From: Hyphococcus sp.
GTDB taxonomy: Bacteria > Pseudomonadota > Alphaproteobacteria > Caulobacterales > Parvularculaceae
Assembly (NCBI GenBank): GCA_028285645.1
Contig: JANQOV010000091.1
Location: 1 to 61,499 of the forward strand
Reading direction: 5' to 3'
DNA: 61,499 bases
Shown: one piece after another, positions 17,049 through 25,583 of the stretch
Layout of the letters: each line of letters opens with the position of its first letter
How positions within the stretch are numbered: the stretch's first letter is position 1
Program-made: the position numbers and the translations under genes
Notes under the pieces: generated by a model
Databases searched by the model: none
The model's input: only the letters and a program-made list of their open reading frames with translations
What the model was told of the DNA's origin: nothing

Positions 17049-18329
17049 TTATGTGGCGGCCGCGCGAGCGGCAGGCGGATCAGCCTTCTCTACCTCAGGA
17101 GATCCTGCCACTGGGTAGCGCATTGTGTTCGCTGCGAAAAGCATCAATTGAGCGCGGCTCGCTCCGTGGATCGAGATCGTCGCACCGCGCCGCGCCAAGT
17201 GCTTTTCAAGCATCAAAACCAGCCCGAGAAAAGCGCGATCCAATGTCTCTACATCGCTGATATCCAACGTGACGTTCTTGCCAGCCTCCGCCGCTTGCCG
17301 GAAAGCTTCGCGCACGGTGCGCAAGGCGGGATGGACCAACGCGCCTCGAAGTCGGATCGCGTCGCCAGAAAAAATAGCTTGCGCCGACCGGTCTGATTCG
17401 GCTGTCGAATCACTGCGTCCAGCAAGGCTCTGCGGCACCCATTTTGTGATTGCGATCCCCATCAGCGCGATCACATCCTCGAAATATCGGCGCCAAAGGG
17501 TTGGCTCTTCCTTGATACGCCAAGCCCATTCAAGACCAAGTTTTTGGAGAAATATCGGCGCGCGCCTGACGCTCCCTGCAGAGAAATCTACCACGGCGCC
17601 GAGATGCGCGATCACCGGCGCTGTCAAACGATCTTGATTGCGATCGATCCACGCTTGCCCTTTAACAGCGCCGAGCGCAACGACGACGAAATCTGGATTT
17701 TTCGCATTGATCTCGTCGAGCAAGTGATCAGCACACATGCTGTCGAGGTTGCCAAATCCGGGGTTTCGCCACCCTACGACTTCAACACCGCCCTTTTCTT
17801 CGTTGATAGCCGCCGCGGCCCGCGCCGCGGTGTTTTCGCGGCCGCCAAAAAGAAAAACACTTGTTCGACGCCCGGCATATCCCGGCCTTCGGCGAAGCGC
17901 TTCAAATATGTCTGATCCCGCTGTTCGGCCTTTAAGAGGAATACCCAAATTGCGCGCAAAATAAACGAGCGGCGCACCATCAACGACGCTCAGGTCAGCC
18001 TCCAATATCTGACGGCGATGCTCACGATCCCGCAAAGCTCGAACGAGCCAATTGACGTTGGGCGTAACGAAGCTCAGCCGCTTCTTTTCCCGAACAGCCA
18101 TGTCAATGGAAGAAACTGCCTGATCGACGGTGGCGACATCTATGGGCAGGCCAAGCAAGCACCAAACGTCACGGTCAAAATCGTCTCGTTGAAATCCGGC
18201 AACATACTGATCTGCAGCATCGCCGCGAGGCCAACCGCGTCGAGCATGCTCAGGAGGAAGTCCTGCATTCAGCGGTTCTGATGAACGATTTTCAGACCCC
18301 TCGGTGGAACTGGCAACCAGACGCGCCAT
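17049..18329 (-). CDS. WecG/TagA/CpsF-family glycosyltransferase with C-terminal STAS domain
   Basis: A 426-residue protein. Residues about 50-265 form a WecG/TagA (GT26) transferase: LGLPIDVATVDQAV, FVTPNVNWLVRAL, ADLSVVDGAPLVYFARNLG, the GRTAGSDIFEAL motif, and VVALGAVKGQAW with HLGAVVDFSAGSVRRAP. These enzymes add a sugar to an undecaprenyl-linked precursor at the inner membrane. The C-terminal part (about 310-400) looks like a STAS domain (LRGALVHPALR, VTLDISDVETLDRAFLGLVLMLEKH), with Ala where many STAS proteins have the phosphorylated Ser. The ATG at 18329 has GAGG 6 nt upstream and is preferred over TTG 18341. It heads the minus-strand block leading to prsT. Confidence 0.9.
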   Translation of the reverse strand: MARLVASSTEGSENRSSEPLNAGLPPEHARRGWPRGDAADQYVAGFQRDDFDRDVWCLLGLPIDVATVDQAVSSIDMAVREKKRLSFVTPNVNWLVRALRDREHRRQILEADLSVVDGAPLVYFARNLGIPLKGRTAGSDIFEALRRRPGYAGRRTSVFLFGGRENTAARAAAAINEEKGGVEVVGWRNPGFGNLDSMCADHLLDEINAKNPDFVVVALGAVKGQAWIDRNQDRLTAPVIAHLGAVVDFSAGSVRRAPIFLQKLGLEWAWRIKEEPTLWRRYFEDVIALMGIAITKWVPQSLAGRSDSTAESDRSAQAIFSGDAIRLRGALVHPALRTVREAFRQAAEAGKNVTLDISDVETLDRAFLGLVLMLEKHLARRGATISIHGASRAQLMLFAANTMRYPVAGSPEVEKADPPAARAAAT

Positions 18330-18399
18330 CAAAATCCTCAAATTCCCGACGTCACACGCCCCAACCCGGCGCCAAAACAGGGCCGGCGCATCGCTCGGG

Positions 18400-18428
18400 T
18401 TAATAATCTATTGACCATACGCTCGCAA
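18400..18428 (-). promoter_or_regulatory. Candidate promoter for the wecG-prsT minus-strand block
   Basis: Read on the minus strand, TTGCGA (18428-18423) and TATTAA (18405-18400) are separated by 17 bp, each matching the sigma-70 consensus at four of six positions. The predicted start lies about 64 nt upstream of the wecG-like ATG. This is a pattern match by eye only. Confidence 0.3.
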
Positions 18429-18450
18429 TTGAAACAGCAAGGACCGGGCC

Positions 18451-18636
18451 ATGAGCGCTTTGAAATTGCAGATAAACTCTCTGCGAGCAGGCCAATTTCG
18501 TGTAAATCGGGTACCCGACCCCAAGATTCCCGTTATTGGACAGAACGATCCCGGAGCGCTTATTCTTGGACGATTCGGGTTCATCGGAACTGCTGTTTCA
18601 AAGCCGTGCGCTTTCACGGCTCTTGTTCACAATTAG
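18451..18636 (+). CDS. Possible small ORF (61 aa) between wecG and xrtA
   Basis: This frame of 61 codons begins MSALKLQINSLRAGQF and has AAGGA seven bases before the ATG, the best ribosome site in this intergenic stretch. It has no signal peptide, membrane helix or motif I recognise, and the other frames here are equally open. It may be a real small protein, a remnant of a lost gene or chance. It lies upstream of xrtA on the same strand with a 194-bp gap. Confidence 0.22.
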   Translation: MSALKLQINSLRAGQFRVNRVPDPKIPVIGQNDPGALILGRFGFIGTAVSKPCAFTALVHN

Positions 18637-18830
18637 CCGCGCACCTGAAAATCATTTGCAAGTTCAAAAACCGACAGGTAAGCGAAGGCAGCTTCAGAGC
18701 GGCGATCGCGAAAACATCCGCGCGGCGCCGGTATTGCTTGCGTTGACGTGCGAATGGCTGAGTAGGTTTTTACGGCGCGGCGCTTCTGGGATTGCTTAAT
18801 CGCGGGACTAGCGCCGTTTTTATTGTGAAT

Positions 18831-20456
18831 ATGACGGAAACGGACTCAATTCGAACTGATGCAAGAGCCGCCAGCATTACGCTTGGTCCGGTTTATCTGA
18901 TTGCGGCCATCGTAATCGTGATAGGATTTGCCTTTTTCAACGGCATTGAGAACCTGTTCAAACGTTGGGGTGAGCAGCAGGAACTCAGCCATGGTTACTT
19001 CCTTCCGCTGATCGCCGCTTGGATCATTTGGGATCGCCGAAAAGCCGTGTTGGCGAGCGTCGATCAACCGGCGACTATTGGTCTCGTTGGCGTTTTGATT
19101 TCGGCAACCCTTTTGGTGCTTTCAGAAATGACCGTCACCTCGCTCATGATATTCGAGCACCTCGCCATGATTTTGCTATTCGGCTCTTTGGCCTTGGCGC
19201 TGGGCGGGCGAAACACATTCTGGCTGACATTGCTGCCAGTCGCATTTCTCCTCTTCATGGTGCCGCCGCCCTATTGGGTGATTACGCAGCTGTCGCAACA
19301 GTTCCAGCTTTGGTCGTCGCAACTTGGCGTGTTCATGATCGAACGCTTTGGCATTCCTGTATTTTTGTCCGGCAACATCATCGATCTTGGCGACTACCAG
19401 CTACAAGTCGCAGAGGCTTGCAGCGGTCTGCGCTACTTGTTCCCATTTTTAAGCCTCGGGTTTTTGGCGGCGTATTTATATCAGGCGCCTTTGTGGCAAC
19501 GCGTAACAGTATTCTTATCGACCATTCCGATCACCATTGTTATGAACAGTTTTCGCATCGCGTTGACCGGCGTTCTCGTACAACAATATGGCGTCGCCCA
19601 CGCCGAAGGCATCGTCCATCTCTTCGAGGGCTGGGTCGTGTTTCTCCTCTGCTTGGTTTTGTTATTCGGCGTTATTGCCGGCTTGGCTTGGGTTTCCGGC
19701 AACAGGGATGTATTTAACCTGCTGGCGTTGCCGGAAGTTGAAGAGAAACCTGCTGCAAAGCCGTGGAAACAGGCTGCTTTCACGCGCCATGCCGTTGTCT
19801 CTCTAGTGGTTTTGATTATCGCAGGTCTTTTCGTTCACTTCGGCACGTCAAATATACTGCGTGTCCCCGATCGGGTAGACCTCGCTGCACTGCCTGGTAA
19901 ATTCGAGGGCTGGAAAAGCGAAATGCAAGAGGTTGACAAAGCAACACTTGAGGTCTTGGGCGCTGACGATTTTGTCATCACGAATTTGACGAGCCCCGAA
20001 GGCAACCTGTTCAACCTTTACATCGCGTATTTGAACGCGCAACGGCACGGACACAGCTGGCATTCACCACAGCAGTGCATTCCAGGCGGTGGGTGGCAAA
20101 TCACCGATCATAAAATTTTACCAACCGAAACGACCGACGGAAAAAAGTTCTATTTTAACCGTCTGATTATCGAAAACCGAGGACACACCCAGCTCCTGTA
20201 TTATTGGTATGATCAACGCAGTCGCAAGATCGCGAACGAATACATCATGAAAATCATGCTGATCTTTGACGCCGTCAAACTGCGGCGCACTGACGGGGCC
20301 ATGATCAGGATCATGACGCCTCTTGTTCGCGGCGAGTCAATTGAAGAGGCGGACGCCCGACTGTCTGGCTTCATGCGGCAATTGGAGCCGAAGCTGCCTG
20401 ACCACATTCCCGGCGCTGAGGTGACCGCAACAACAATTTTTGATCCGGACTCATAA
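18831..20456 (+). CDS. xrtA: Exosortase A (XrtA) with C-terminal EpsI domain
   Basis: A 541-residue inner-membrane cysteine transpeptidase that processes and sorts PEP-CTERM proteins. About eight helices occupy residues 18-315. The catalytic set is visible: Cys197 in EACSGLRYLFP, Arg242 in NSFRIALTG and His257/His263 in AHAEGIVHLFEGW. After a helix near 330-350, residues about 365-525 form a periplasmic EpsI-type domain (WKSEMQEVD, HGHSWHSPQQCIPGGGWQI, LLYYWY), the fusion commonly seen in XrtA. ATG 18831 is preferred over an upstream TTG at 18792. It diverges from the wecG-prsT block. No PEP-CTERM substrate was found in this window. Confidence 0.95.
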   Translation: MTETDSIRTDARAASITLGPVYLIAAIVIVIGFAFFNGIENLFKRWGEQQELSHGYFLPLIAAWIIWDRRKAVLASVDQPATIGLVGVLISATLLVLSEMTVTSLMIFEHLAMILLFGSLALALGGRNTFWLTLLPVAFLLFMVPPPYWVITQLSQQFQLWSSQLGVFMIERFGIPVFLSGNIIDLGDYQLQVAEACSGLRYLFPFLSLGFLAAYLYQAPLWQRVTVFLSTIPITIVMNSFRIALTGVLVQQYGVAHAEGIVHLFEGWVVFLLCLVLLFGVIAGLAWVSGNRDVFNLLALPEVEEKPAAKPWKQAAFTRHAVVSLVVLIIAGLFVHFGTSNILRVPDRVDLAALPGKFEGWKSEMQEVDKATLEVLGADDFVITNLTSPEGNLFNLYIAYLNAQRHGHSWHSPQQCIPGGGWQITDHKILPTETTDGKKFYFNRLIIENRGHTQLLYYWYDQRSRKIANEYIMKIMLIFDAVKLRRTDGAMIRIMTPLVRGESIEEADARLSGFMRQLEPKLPDHIPGAEVTATTIFDPDS

Positions 20457-20482
20457 GCTCGGTTCGTGCGGCGGCGGAAGTT

Positions 20483-21460
20483 CTACCGCCAGCCAATCCA
20501 CATATCTTGCGCGCGGTTTTCACAGACAATTGGCGCTGGTCGCCCAACAAGCCCTCTGGCATGAGCAAGCGCGCGTCCCGCATACCACGCTAGATTTCCT
20601 AACAGCGGTCCGAGTGGACCATAATATTTGCGGAAGTAGTGAGACCGCGCACGATAGTAGTAGGCGGGAAGTCGCTTTGCTTTTCGGTTCTTCTCTCCGA
20701 AGCCTGTCGATCCGCCTTCGTCATGTCGAAATTCAGCGTGCGGTGCGAATGCAACCGTATACCCAGCATCGACGATGCGGCGACAATAATCGCAATCTTC
20801 AAAATAAAGGAAAAACTCCTCGTCCATCGGGCCGACATCCCTGATGGCGTCAGCGCGTATTAGAACCGCTGCAAAGCTAACCCAGTCTGCTGACTCTGTA
20901 GCACCCTCAGGTAGGATCGGAATTTCCGCCCTGGGAAACAGCTTGGTGAAGACACCCGTATGAACGCCGTCCACGAATTCGCTCAACAATGTGTGATTTC
21001 GAAAATGGGACACCTGCCTGCGACCTTCTAAATCCACGATCCTGGGCGCAATAATGCCGACGTCGTCCGACGCCTGAACTGCTTGTGCGAGCGCCTCCAG
21101 CGCATTAGCCGACGCGGCAGCATCGGCGTTAAGCAGGAGATACCAATCCGCTTCCACGCTCCGGATCCCAATGTTGTTCCCGGCCGAAAATCCGCCATTG
21201 GCGCCCGCGGCCAATACGGTCAACCGTCCAGAAAACTCTGGAGCTGACGTACATTTGCTTAAGGTTTCAAACGATCCGTCCTGCGAATCATTATCGACAA
21301 CCACCAAACGGGCGTCGACAGCATCGAGCGACGGCGCCAGGGAATGAACACAACGCAATGCCAATTCAGCGGTCCGATAGTTGACGATGACAACCCCAAT
21401 CCGACAGGAAGGGTGTTCCCGTGCGGCATCGTTGTGCGTTTCACTCTTGTTCGGAGCCAT
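20483..21460 (-). CDS. Family 2 glycosyltransferase, rhamnosyltransferase-like
   Basis: A 325-residue soluble or peripheral GT-A glycosyltransferase. Motifs are IGVVIVNYRTAELALRCV, VVVDNDSQDGS, GANGGFSAGNNIGI, LLLNADA (the NxD form typical of rhamnosyltransferase-like GT2s), a VSFAAVLIRADAI acceptor segment and EEFFLYFEDCDYCRR (ED). No transmembrane helix is obvious. It is convergent with xrtA, leaving only 26 bp, and is part of the polysaccharide locus by position. A GAGG lies too close to the ATG to act well, so the start is uncertain; the conserved core begins near residue 20. Confidence 0.9.
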   Translation of the reverse strand: MAPNKSETHNDAAREHPSCRIGVVIVNYRTAELALRCVHSLAPSLDAVDARLVVVDNDSQDGSFETLSKCTSAPEFSGRLTVLAAGANGGFSAGNNIGIRSVEADWYLLLNADAAASANALEALAQAVQASDDVGIIAPRIVDLEGRRQVSHFRNHTLLSEFVDGVHTGVFTKLFPRAEIPILPEGATESADWVSFAAVLIRADAIRDVGPMDEEFFLYFEDCDYCRRIVDAGYTVAFAPHAEFRHDEGGSTGFGEKNRKAKRLPAYYYRARSHYFRKYYGPLGPLLGNLAWYAGRALAHARGLVGRPAPIVCENRAQDMWIGWR

Positions 21461-21867
21461 GCCTCAAGATTGTTCCGCTGCGGCTCTCGTAGCATCGTCC
21501 ACGCCGGCACAACCGGCCCGGAAATCCCCTTTTGGAGTTTTGGAACTATTCGCTACAACAGCTAGTGCAGCAAAGAGCTTTTGGGCTATTTTTGAATGGG
21601 TTAATGCCATATTTTAGACATACTACTTGCGACGAGTTCACTTTGGAGATTACATGATTTGAAGGCAAGTCGATGTGGGGAAAATGTCGCCGCTCTGTCG
21701 CGTCTGAGCAGGCGATCAGCTTGAATTGGGAGGCCCAGGCGTCGATCATCGCCGAAGCCATGGACGCAACGGTTCATGAATTGCAATGTCGTTCTGGGTT
21801 AGGCAGCCGATATAGTTAACACGCCACGGCGCGATGATGCGAGGTTTAGAAAGGCTTAGTAGTTTCA
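21461..21867. other. 407-bp divergent intergenic region upstream of the chain-length gene
   Basis: The stretch lies between the minus-strand GT2 and the plus-strand Wzz-like gene. I found no convincing coding frame. TATAGT at 21811-21816 resembles a -10 element about 50 bp ahead of the Wzz-like ATG, but no matching -35 was seen. The stretch around 21590-21630 is AT-rich. No hairpin terminator was recognised. Confidence 0.35.
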
Positions 21868-23487
21868 ATGGGTGAAGAGTTTTCACTGGAAGATGTGCTG
21901 ATTATTCTACAGCGTCGTTTTCTTTACTTTTTAATACCTGTGCTGTGCATCGCGCCGCTTGCCGTCATCGCGGTGATGCTGCTCCCAGCAAAATACACCG
22001 CCACGGGAACAATTCTTGTTGAATCGCAGCAAATCCCAACGGAACTCGTTCGCTCAACCACCAACACCTACGCGCAGGAACGGATCGAGGTGATCCGACA
22101 GCAAGTGATGACAAGAGACCGTCTGTTAGAAGTCGCTGACAAATACTCACTCTTCCCAAACACCCAAGGTTTATCGGAAACCGATCGCACGAATATCATG
22201 CGGGATAAGTTTGACATCGACCTCATAACGACCAGGTCGAATCGGGGGCCGCGGCGAGACGGCACCATTGCGTTCACCATCTCCTACACTGATGAATCAC
22301 CCGATCATGCTTACTTGGTCGCTAACGAGTTCGTTACGCTGTTTCAATCTGAGGATATCAAACGCCAACTGTTGGGCGCTTCCAACACAACTGAGTTTTT
22401 CGAACGGGAAGCCACACGCCTGCGCAACGCTGTCGCCGAGCTGGAAGAACGCATTGCAGAATACAAATCCCAAAACGGAAATGCGCTACCGGAGCATTTG
22501 AGCATGCACCTGGACATGCTTGAACGCGCTACGCGAGAACTAAGCGACACAGAAGCGTCCATGGGCGCGCTCGAAGAGGAATTGCGATTTCTGGAATCTC
22601 AACTTCTGGCTGGCGGCGGCGACAGTACGCTGGAAGCGGAGTTAGCGCGACTGCAATCAGAACTAGCGCGCCTACGCGGCATTTACCATGACAAACACCC
22701 TTCGATTCAGGCCTTGATCAGTGAGATTGCGGGATTGAGAAGACAAATGGCGCCCAGCCCGACAATCGTACGCCTGCGGTCGGCGCTGACACGAGCGGAA
22801 CAGGGCCTCGAAGCTGCAAAGAGCGCTGAGCCTGCCGACTTAGAAGCAATCACAGCGGCCGAACAAAACGTCATCGACGTGCGTGAGGAACTGAGCGACG
22901 CGCTTACCGCTGAAGCGAGACGCGGTTCTAGCGACCCCCAAAGCGCCCAACTTGAAGGCCGCATGGCGGTCATAAACAATCGCCTGAGATCTTTAGCAGA
23001 TCAACGCGAAAAACTTCGCACAGACATCGTAAGTTTGCAGGACCGCGTTGCAAAAACGCCTGAGGTGGAACGAGGTCTTTCAGCGCTGTCGCGCGATCAC
23101 GAAAACCTGTTTCGTGAATACCAGGAAGTGCTTGCTAAACAACAGGACGCTCAATTAGCCGAAAACCTGGTCGAAGGCCAGCAAGCCGAGAAGTTTACAG
23201 TGCTTGAGCCGCCGGCGCGACCAGAATATCCGTCAAGCCCAGATCGCCCCAGACTTATCCTTGTCGGCCTGCTTGGGGCTTTCGGCATCGGCGGCGCTAT
23301 TGGCCTTGGAATCGAACTTATATCTGCAACAATCCGCGGACGAAACCATTTAACAAATATCATTGGCGGCCACCCCATCGCAGTCATTCCCTATATCCAA
23401 ACAGAAAATGAACGCCGAATATCGTTTTCGCTTCCGTTTTTTGGCAATCGCAATCGCTTCGCCAGGCCGGCGCCAGAAGCAAGCTAG
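21868..23487 (+). CDS. XrtA-associated chain-length determinant (Wzz/GumC-like)
   Basis: A 539-residue inner-membrane polysaccharide co-polymerase. An N-terminal Wzz domain starts in the cytoplasm (FSLEDVLIILQRR) with a first helix at about 17-38. A long periplasmic coiled-coil region follows (about 180-410, heptad-rich, e.g. AELEERIAEYKSQ and LARLQSELARLRG). The proline-rich PPARPEYPSSPDRPR motif precedes the second helix (about 465-490), as in GumC-type proteins. It would set chain length of the exported polymer together with the kinase encoded 27 bp downstream. The order chain-length protein then tyrosine kinase is the usual one in XrtA loci. Confidence 0.92.
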   Translation: MGEEFSLEDVLIILQRRFLYFLIPVLCIAPLAVIAVMLLPAKYTATGTILVESQQIPTELVRSTTNTYAQERIEVIRQQVMTRDRLLEVADKYSLFPNTQGLSETDRTNIMRDKFDIDLITTRSNRGPRRDGTIAFTISYTDESPDHAYLVANEFVTLFQSEDIKRQLLGASNTTEFFEREATRLRNAVAELEERIAEYKSQNGNALPEHLSMHLDMLERATRELSDTEASMGALEEELRFLESQLLAGGGDSTLEAELARLQSELARLRGIYHDKHPSIQALISEIAGLRRQMAPSPTIVRLRSALTRAEQGLEAAKSAEPADLEAITAAEQNVIDVREELSDALTAEARRGSSDPQSAQLEGRMAVINNRLRSLADQREKLRTDIVSLQDRVAKTPEVERGLSALSRDHENLFREYQEVLAKQQDAQLAENLVEGQQAEKFTVLEPPARPEYPSSPDRPRLILVGLLGAFGIGGAIGLGIELISATIRGRNHLTNIIGGHPIAVIPYIQTENERRISFSLPFFGNRNRFARPAPEAS

Positions 23488-23514
23488 TAAGACGCTGAGT
23501 TAGGGTATTAAACT

Positions 23515-24318
23515 ATGGACCGGATACGCGAAGCCATATCACGCGCGCGCGATGAAAACACCAAGGTCGTTAGCAAGCCGCGTGCGCACGCCGCTGCACC
23601 CAAGCGAGCGCCAGCGACGCCAACGGCGGATCAATTTCGCACCGTCGCTTGCGATTTTGATACGTTCTCGAAAAACCGGATCATTTCAAATGAACAAGAT
23701 CCCGTGTTGAATGCTTACCGGGTCCTGCGTACGCGCGTTCTGCAAAAGATGGACGCCGAGGGTTGGCGCTCTCTTGCCATCGTATCGCCGGGCTCAGGCG
23801 CCGGAAAGACGGTCACAGCAATAAATCTCGCTATCGCGATCAGCTCTAAGGAAAGCGCCCGCGCCACGTTGGTAGATCTTGATTTTTACCGGCCAAGCGT
23901 TGCGCGCTATCTTGGGCTTAAGGAGGTTCCGTCAACACTCGATTACTTTGAAGGTAAGGCGGGCCTTGAAGAGGTGACCGTCCGCCCCGACCTGGCCGAC
24001 ATTTTGTTGATGGCGAATGAGCGTGTCACCCGGCGCGGCGCAGAGCACCTGACCTCTTCGCGTACAGACACGCTGATCGATACCGCGCTCAATCAATACG
24101 GCTCTCGTGTCGTGGTTTTTGATATGTCGCCCCTTCTCGGTTGCGACGATACACTCGCCTTCCTTCCCAAAGTTGATTGTGTCCTGCTCGTCGCTGCAAG
24201 CGGACAGACCCGGATCGCCGAACTTAAAGAGGCGCGGCGGATTTTGGGCGCCACAAACATTGTTGGGACGGTTCTCAACAAATCGCCGGCTTCTCTGGTT
24301 CCAAATCCTTACTACTGA
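23515..24318 (+). CDS. XrtA-associated tyrosine autokinase (BY-kinase-like ATPase)
   Basis: A 267-residue cytosolic P-loop protein of the CpsD/BY-kinase family. Walker A is SPGSGAGKT (91-99, K98), Walker A' is LVDLDFYRPS (119-128) and Walker B is VVVFDMSPLLG (199-209). The C-terminus ends in NPYY with only two tyrosines rather than a long Tyr cluster, as in the exosortase-linked subtype. It is encoded 27 bp after the Wzz-like partner that would activate it, so the pair probably controls polymer length or export by phosphorylation; this role is inferred from the family. The N-terminal 40 residues are basic and probably disordered. Confidence 0.92.
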   Translation: MDRIREAISRARDENTKVVSKPRAHAAAPKRAPATPTADQFRTVACDFDTFSKNRIISNEQDPVLNAYRVLRTRVLQKMDAEGWRSLAIVSPGSGAGKTVTAINLAIAISSKESARATLVDLDFYRPSVARYLGLKEVPSTLDYFEGKAGLEEVTVRPDLADILLMANERVTRRGAEHLTSSRTDTLIDTALNQYGSRVVVFDMSPLLGCDDTLAFLPKVDCVLLVAASGQTRIAELKEARRILGATNIVGTVLNKSPASLVPNPYY

Positions 24319-24425
24319 TCCCGATCGCACCGCCTTTTCATCACGGATTTTCGTCCTCTCGGCGCGACAATTCTGTCGAATCCAGGCGGATTCAGTGAAT
24401 TTTTCACATTGGCCGACTAAAAAGG

Positions 24426-24456
24426 TTGAACCACCGGGTAAACCAACCAGTATAAT
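24426..24456 (+). promoter_or_regulatory. Candidate promoter of the RND operon
   Basis: A perfect -10 hexamer TATAAT (24451-24456) lies about 60 bp ahead of the adaptor gene. The best -35 is TTGAAC (24426-24431) at a long 19-bp spacing, so -35 recognition would be weak or help would be needed. Pattern match by eye. Confidence 0.35.
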
Positions 24457-24518
24457 GAATGTTGAAGATTTTGTTCATGCCCATCACATCGTCGTATTGT
24501 TAACCTTTAGAGAAGAAA

Positions 24519-25583
24519 TTGAGTCAGTCCGTCAAAATAGCCGGCGCCATTCTCGCCCTTGTGCTGCTCTATTTTGGCGTGCGCGCTGTTTTCGGCGGCG
24601 AGAACGAACAGCAGGCTGAGGCTGTTCCCGAAGAATTTTTTACGGTCATCGTGCAACAAGTATCGCCACAAGAATGGCGCGACGAAATCGTCGTGCGGGG
24701 ACGAACGGAAGCGATCAGAAAAATTGTTGTTCGCGCCGAAACCTCGGGGGTCGTCGCCGAAACACCAGCCACGCTTGGCGCACAGGTTGAAGGCGGAGAC
24801 GTGTTATGCCGGATCAAAGTTGACGCACGGCAGGCGCAGTTTGCCGAAGCCAATGCCGCCTTCTCAAAAGCCAAACTAGATTACGACGCCGCAAAACGGC
24901 TCTTCGAAGAGGGCTTCCGGTCTGAAACTGGCGTCGCCGCCGCCAAGGCTGCGCTGGATCAGGCCGCCGCCAATGTCGAACGCGCAAAAGTAGAACTGCA
25001 AAAAGCGGTGATCACTGCACCCTTTTCGGGCGTATTCGACGAGCGAAACGTTGAAGTTGGCGACTTCGTCAATGTCGGCGAACCCTGCGGCGTTGTAATC
25101 CAGCGAACACCTTTCCTCGTTACCGGTGCCGTTTCAGAAAAAGACATAGCAAAAATTTCGAAAGGCGATCGCGGAGTCGCGACGCTCGCGACGGGAGAAA
25201 CGGTAGAAGGCATTTTAAGGCTTGTCAGTCGTTCCGCGGACCCACAAACTCGCACGTTTGACATCGAGCTTGAGATTCCCAACGAAGATGGCTCGATTCG
25301 CGATGGCGTGACTGCTCAATTCACAGTTTTCGCGGCGCAACAGCTAGCGTATCTTGTGCCTAGTTCCGCGCTATCGCTAAACGATAGCGGTGAAATTGGC
25401 GTTCGCAGCGTCAACGGTGACAATCGTGTTGTGTTTAGTACGGTTCAACTATTAGGAGAAACAAGCGAGGGCGTTTTGGTGCGTGGTCTTGAAGGTGACG
25501 CGCAAGTGATCGTTCGCGGGCAAGAATTTGTGAAGGCCGGTCAACGGGTGCTGACAGCGACACCGGAAAGCGCCGGCCTATGA
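24519..25583 (+). CDS. RND efflux periplasmic adaptor (membrane fusion protein)
   Basis: A 354-residue HlyD/AcrA-type adaptor. A single N-terminal helix (about 5-25) is followed by a first beta-barrel/lipoyl half (EAIRKIVVRAETSGVV), an alpha-hairpin (about 108-155, AEANAAFSKAKLDYDAAK), the second lipoyl half (AVITAPFSGVFDERNVEVGD) and a C-terminal barrel. It bridges the inner-membrane RND pump to an outer-membrane channel. The start is TTG 24519 with AGAGAAG upstream; no better ATG is available. Its stop overlaps the pump gene (ATGA), so both are translated together. No TolC-like gene is nearby. Confidence 0.92.
   Translation: MSQSVKIAGAILALVLLYFGVRAVFGGENEQQAEAVPEEFFTVIVQQVSPQEWRDEIVVRGRTEAIRKIVVRAETSGVVAETPATLGAQVEGGDVLCRIKVDARQAQFAEANAAFSKAKLDYDAAKRLFEEGFRSETGVAAAKAALDQAAANVERAKVELQKAVITAPFSGVFDERNVEVGDFVNVGEPCGVVIQRTPFLVTGAVSEKDIAKISKGDRGVATLATGETVEGILRLVSRSADPQTRTFDIELEIPNEDGSIRDGVTAQFTVFAAQQLAYLVPSSALSLNDSGEIGVRSVNGDNRVVFSTVQLLGETSEGVLVRGLEGDAQVIVRGQEFVKAGQRVLTATPESAGL

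Larger units (their letters stand above)
18330..18830. other. 501-bp divergent intergenic region between wecG-STAS and xrtA
   Basis: Apart from the candidate minus-strand promoter and the weak 61-codon frame reported separately, I see only a poor plus-strand promoter-like pair (TTGACG at 18743-18748 and TTTTTA 18 bp later) that could serve xrtA. No sigma-54 -24/-12 element (TGGC-N9-TTGC type), which controls some PEP-CTERM genes in other bacteria, was found by eye. Confidence 0.4.

Noticed and set aside
18330..18830. Sigma-54 promoter for PEP-CTERM genes
   Set aside because: No TGGC-N9-TTGC-type element could be seen in this or the other intergenic gaps.
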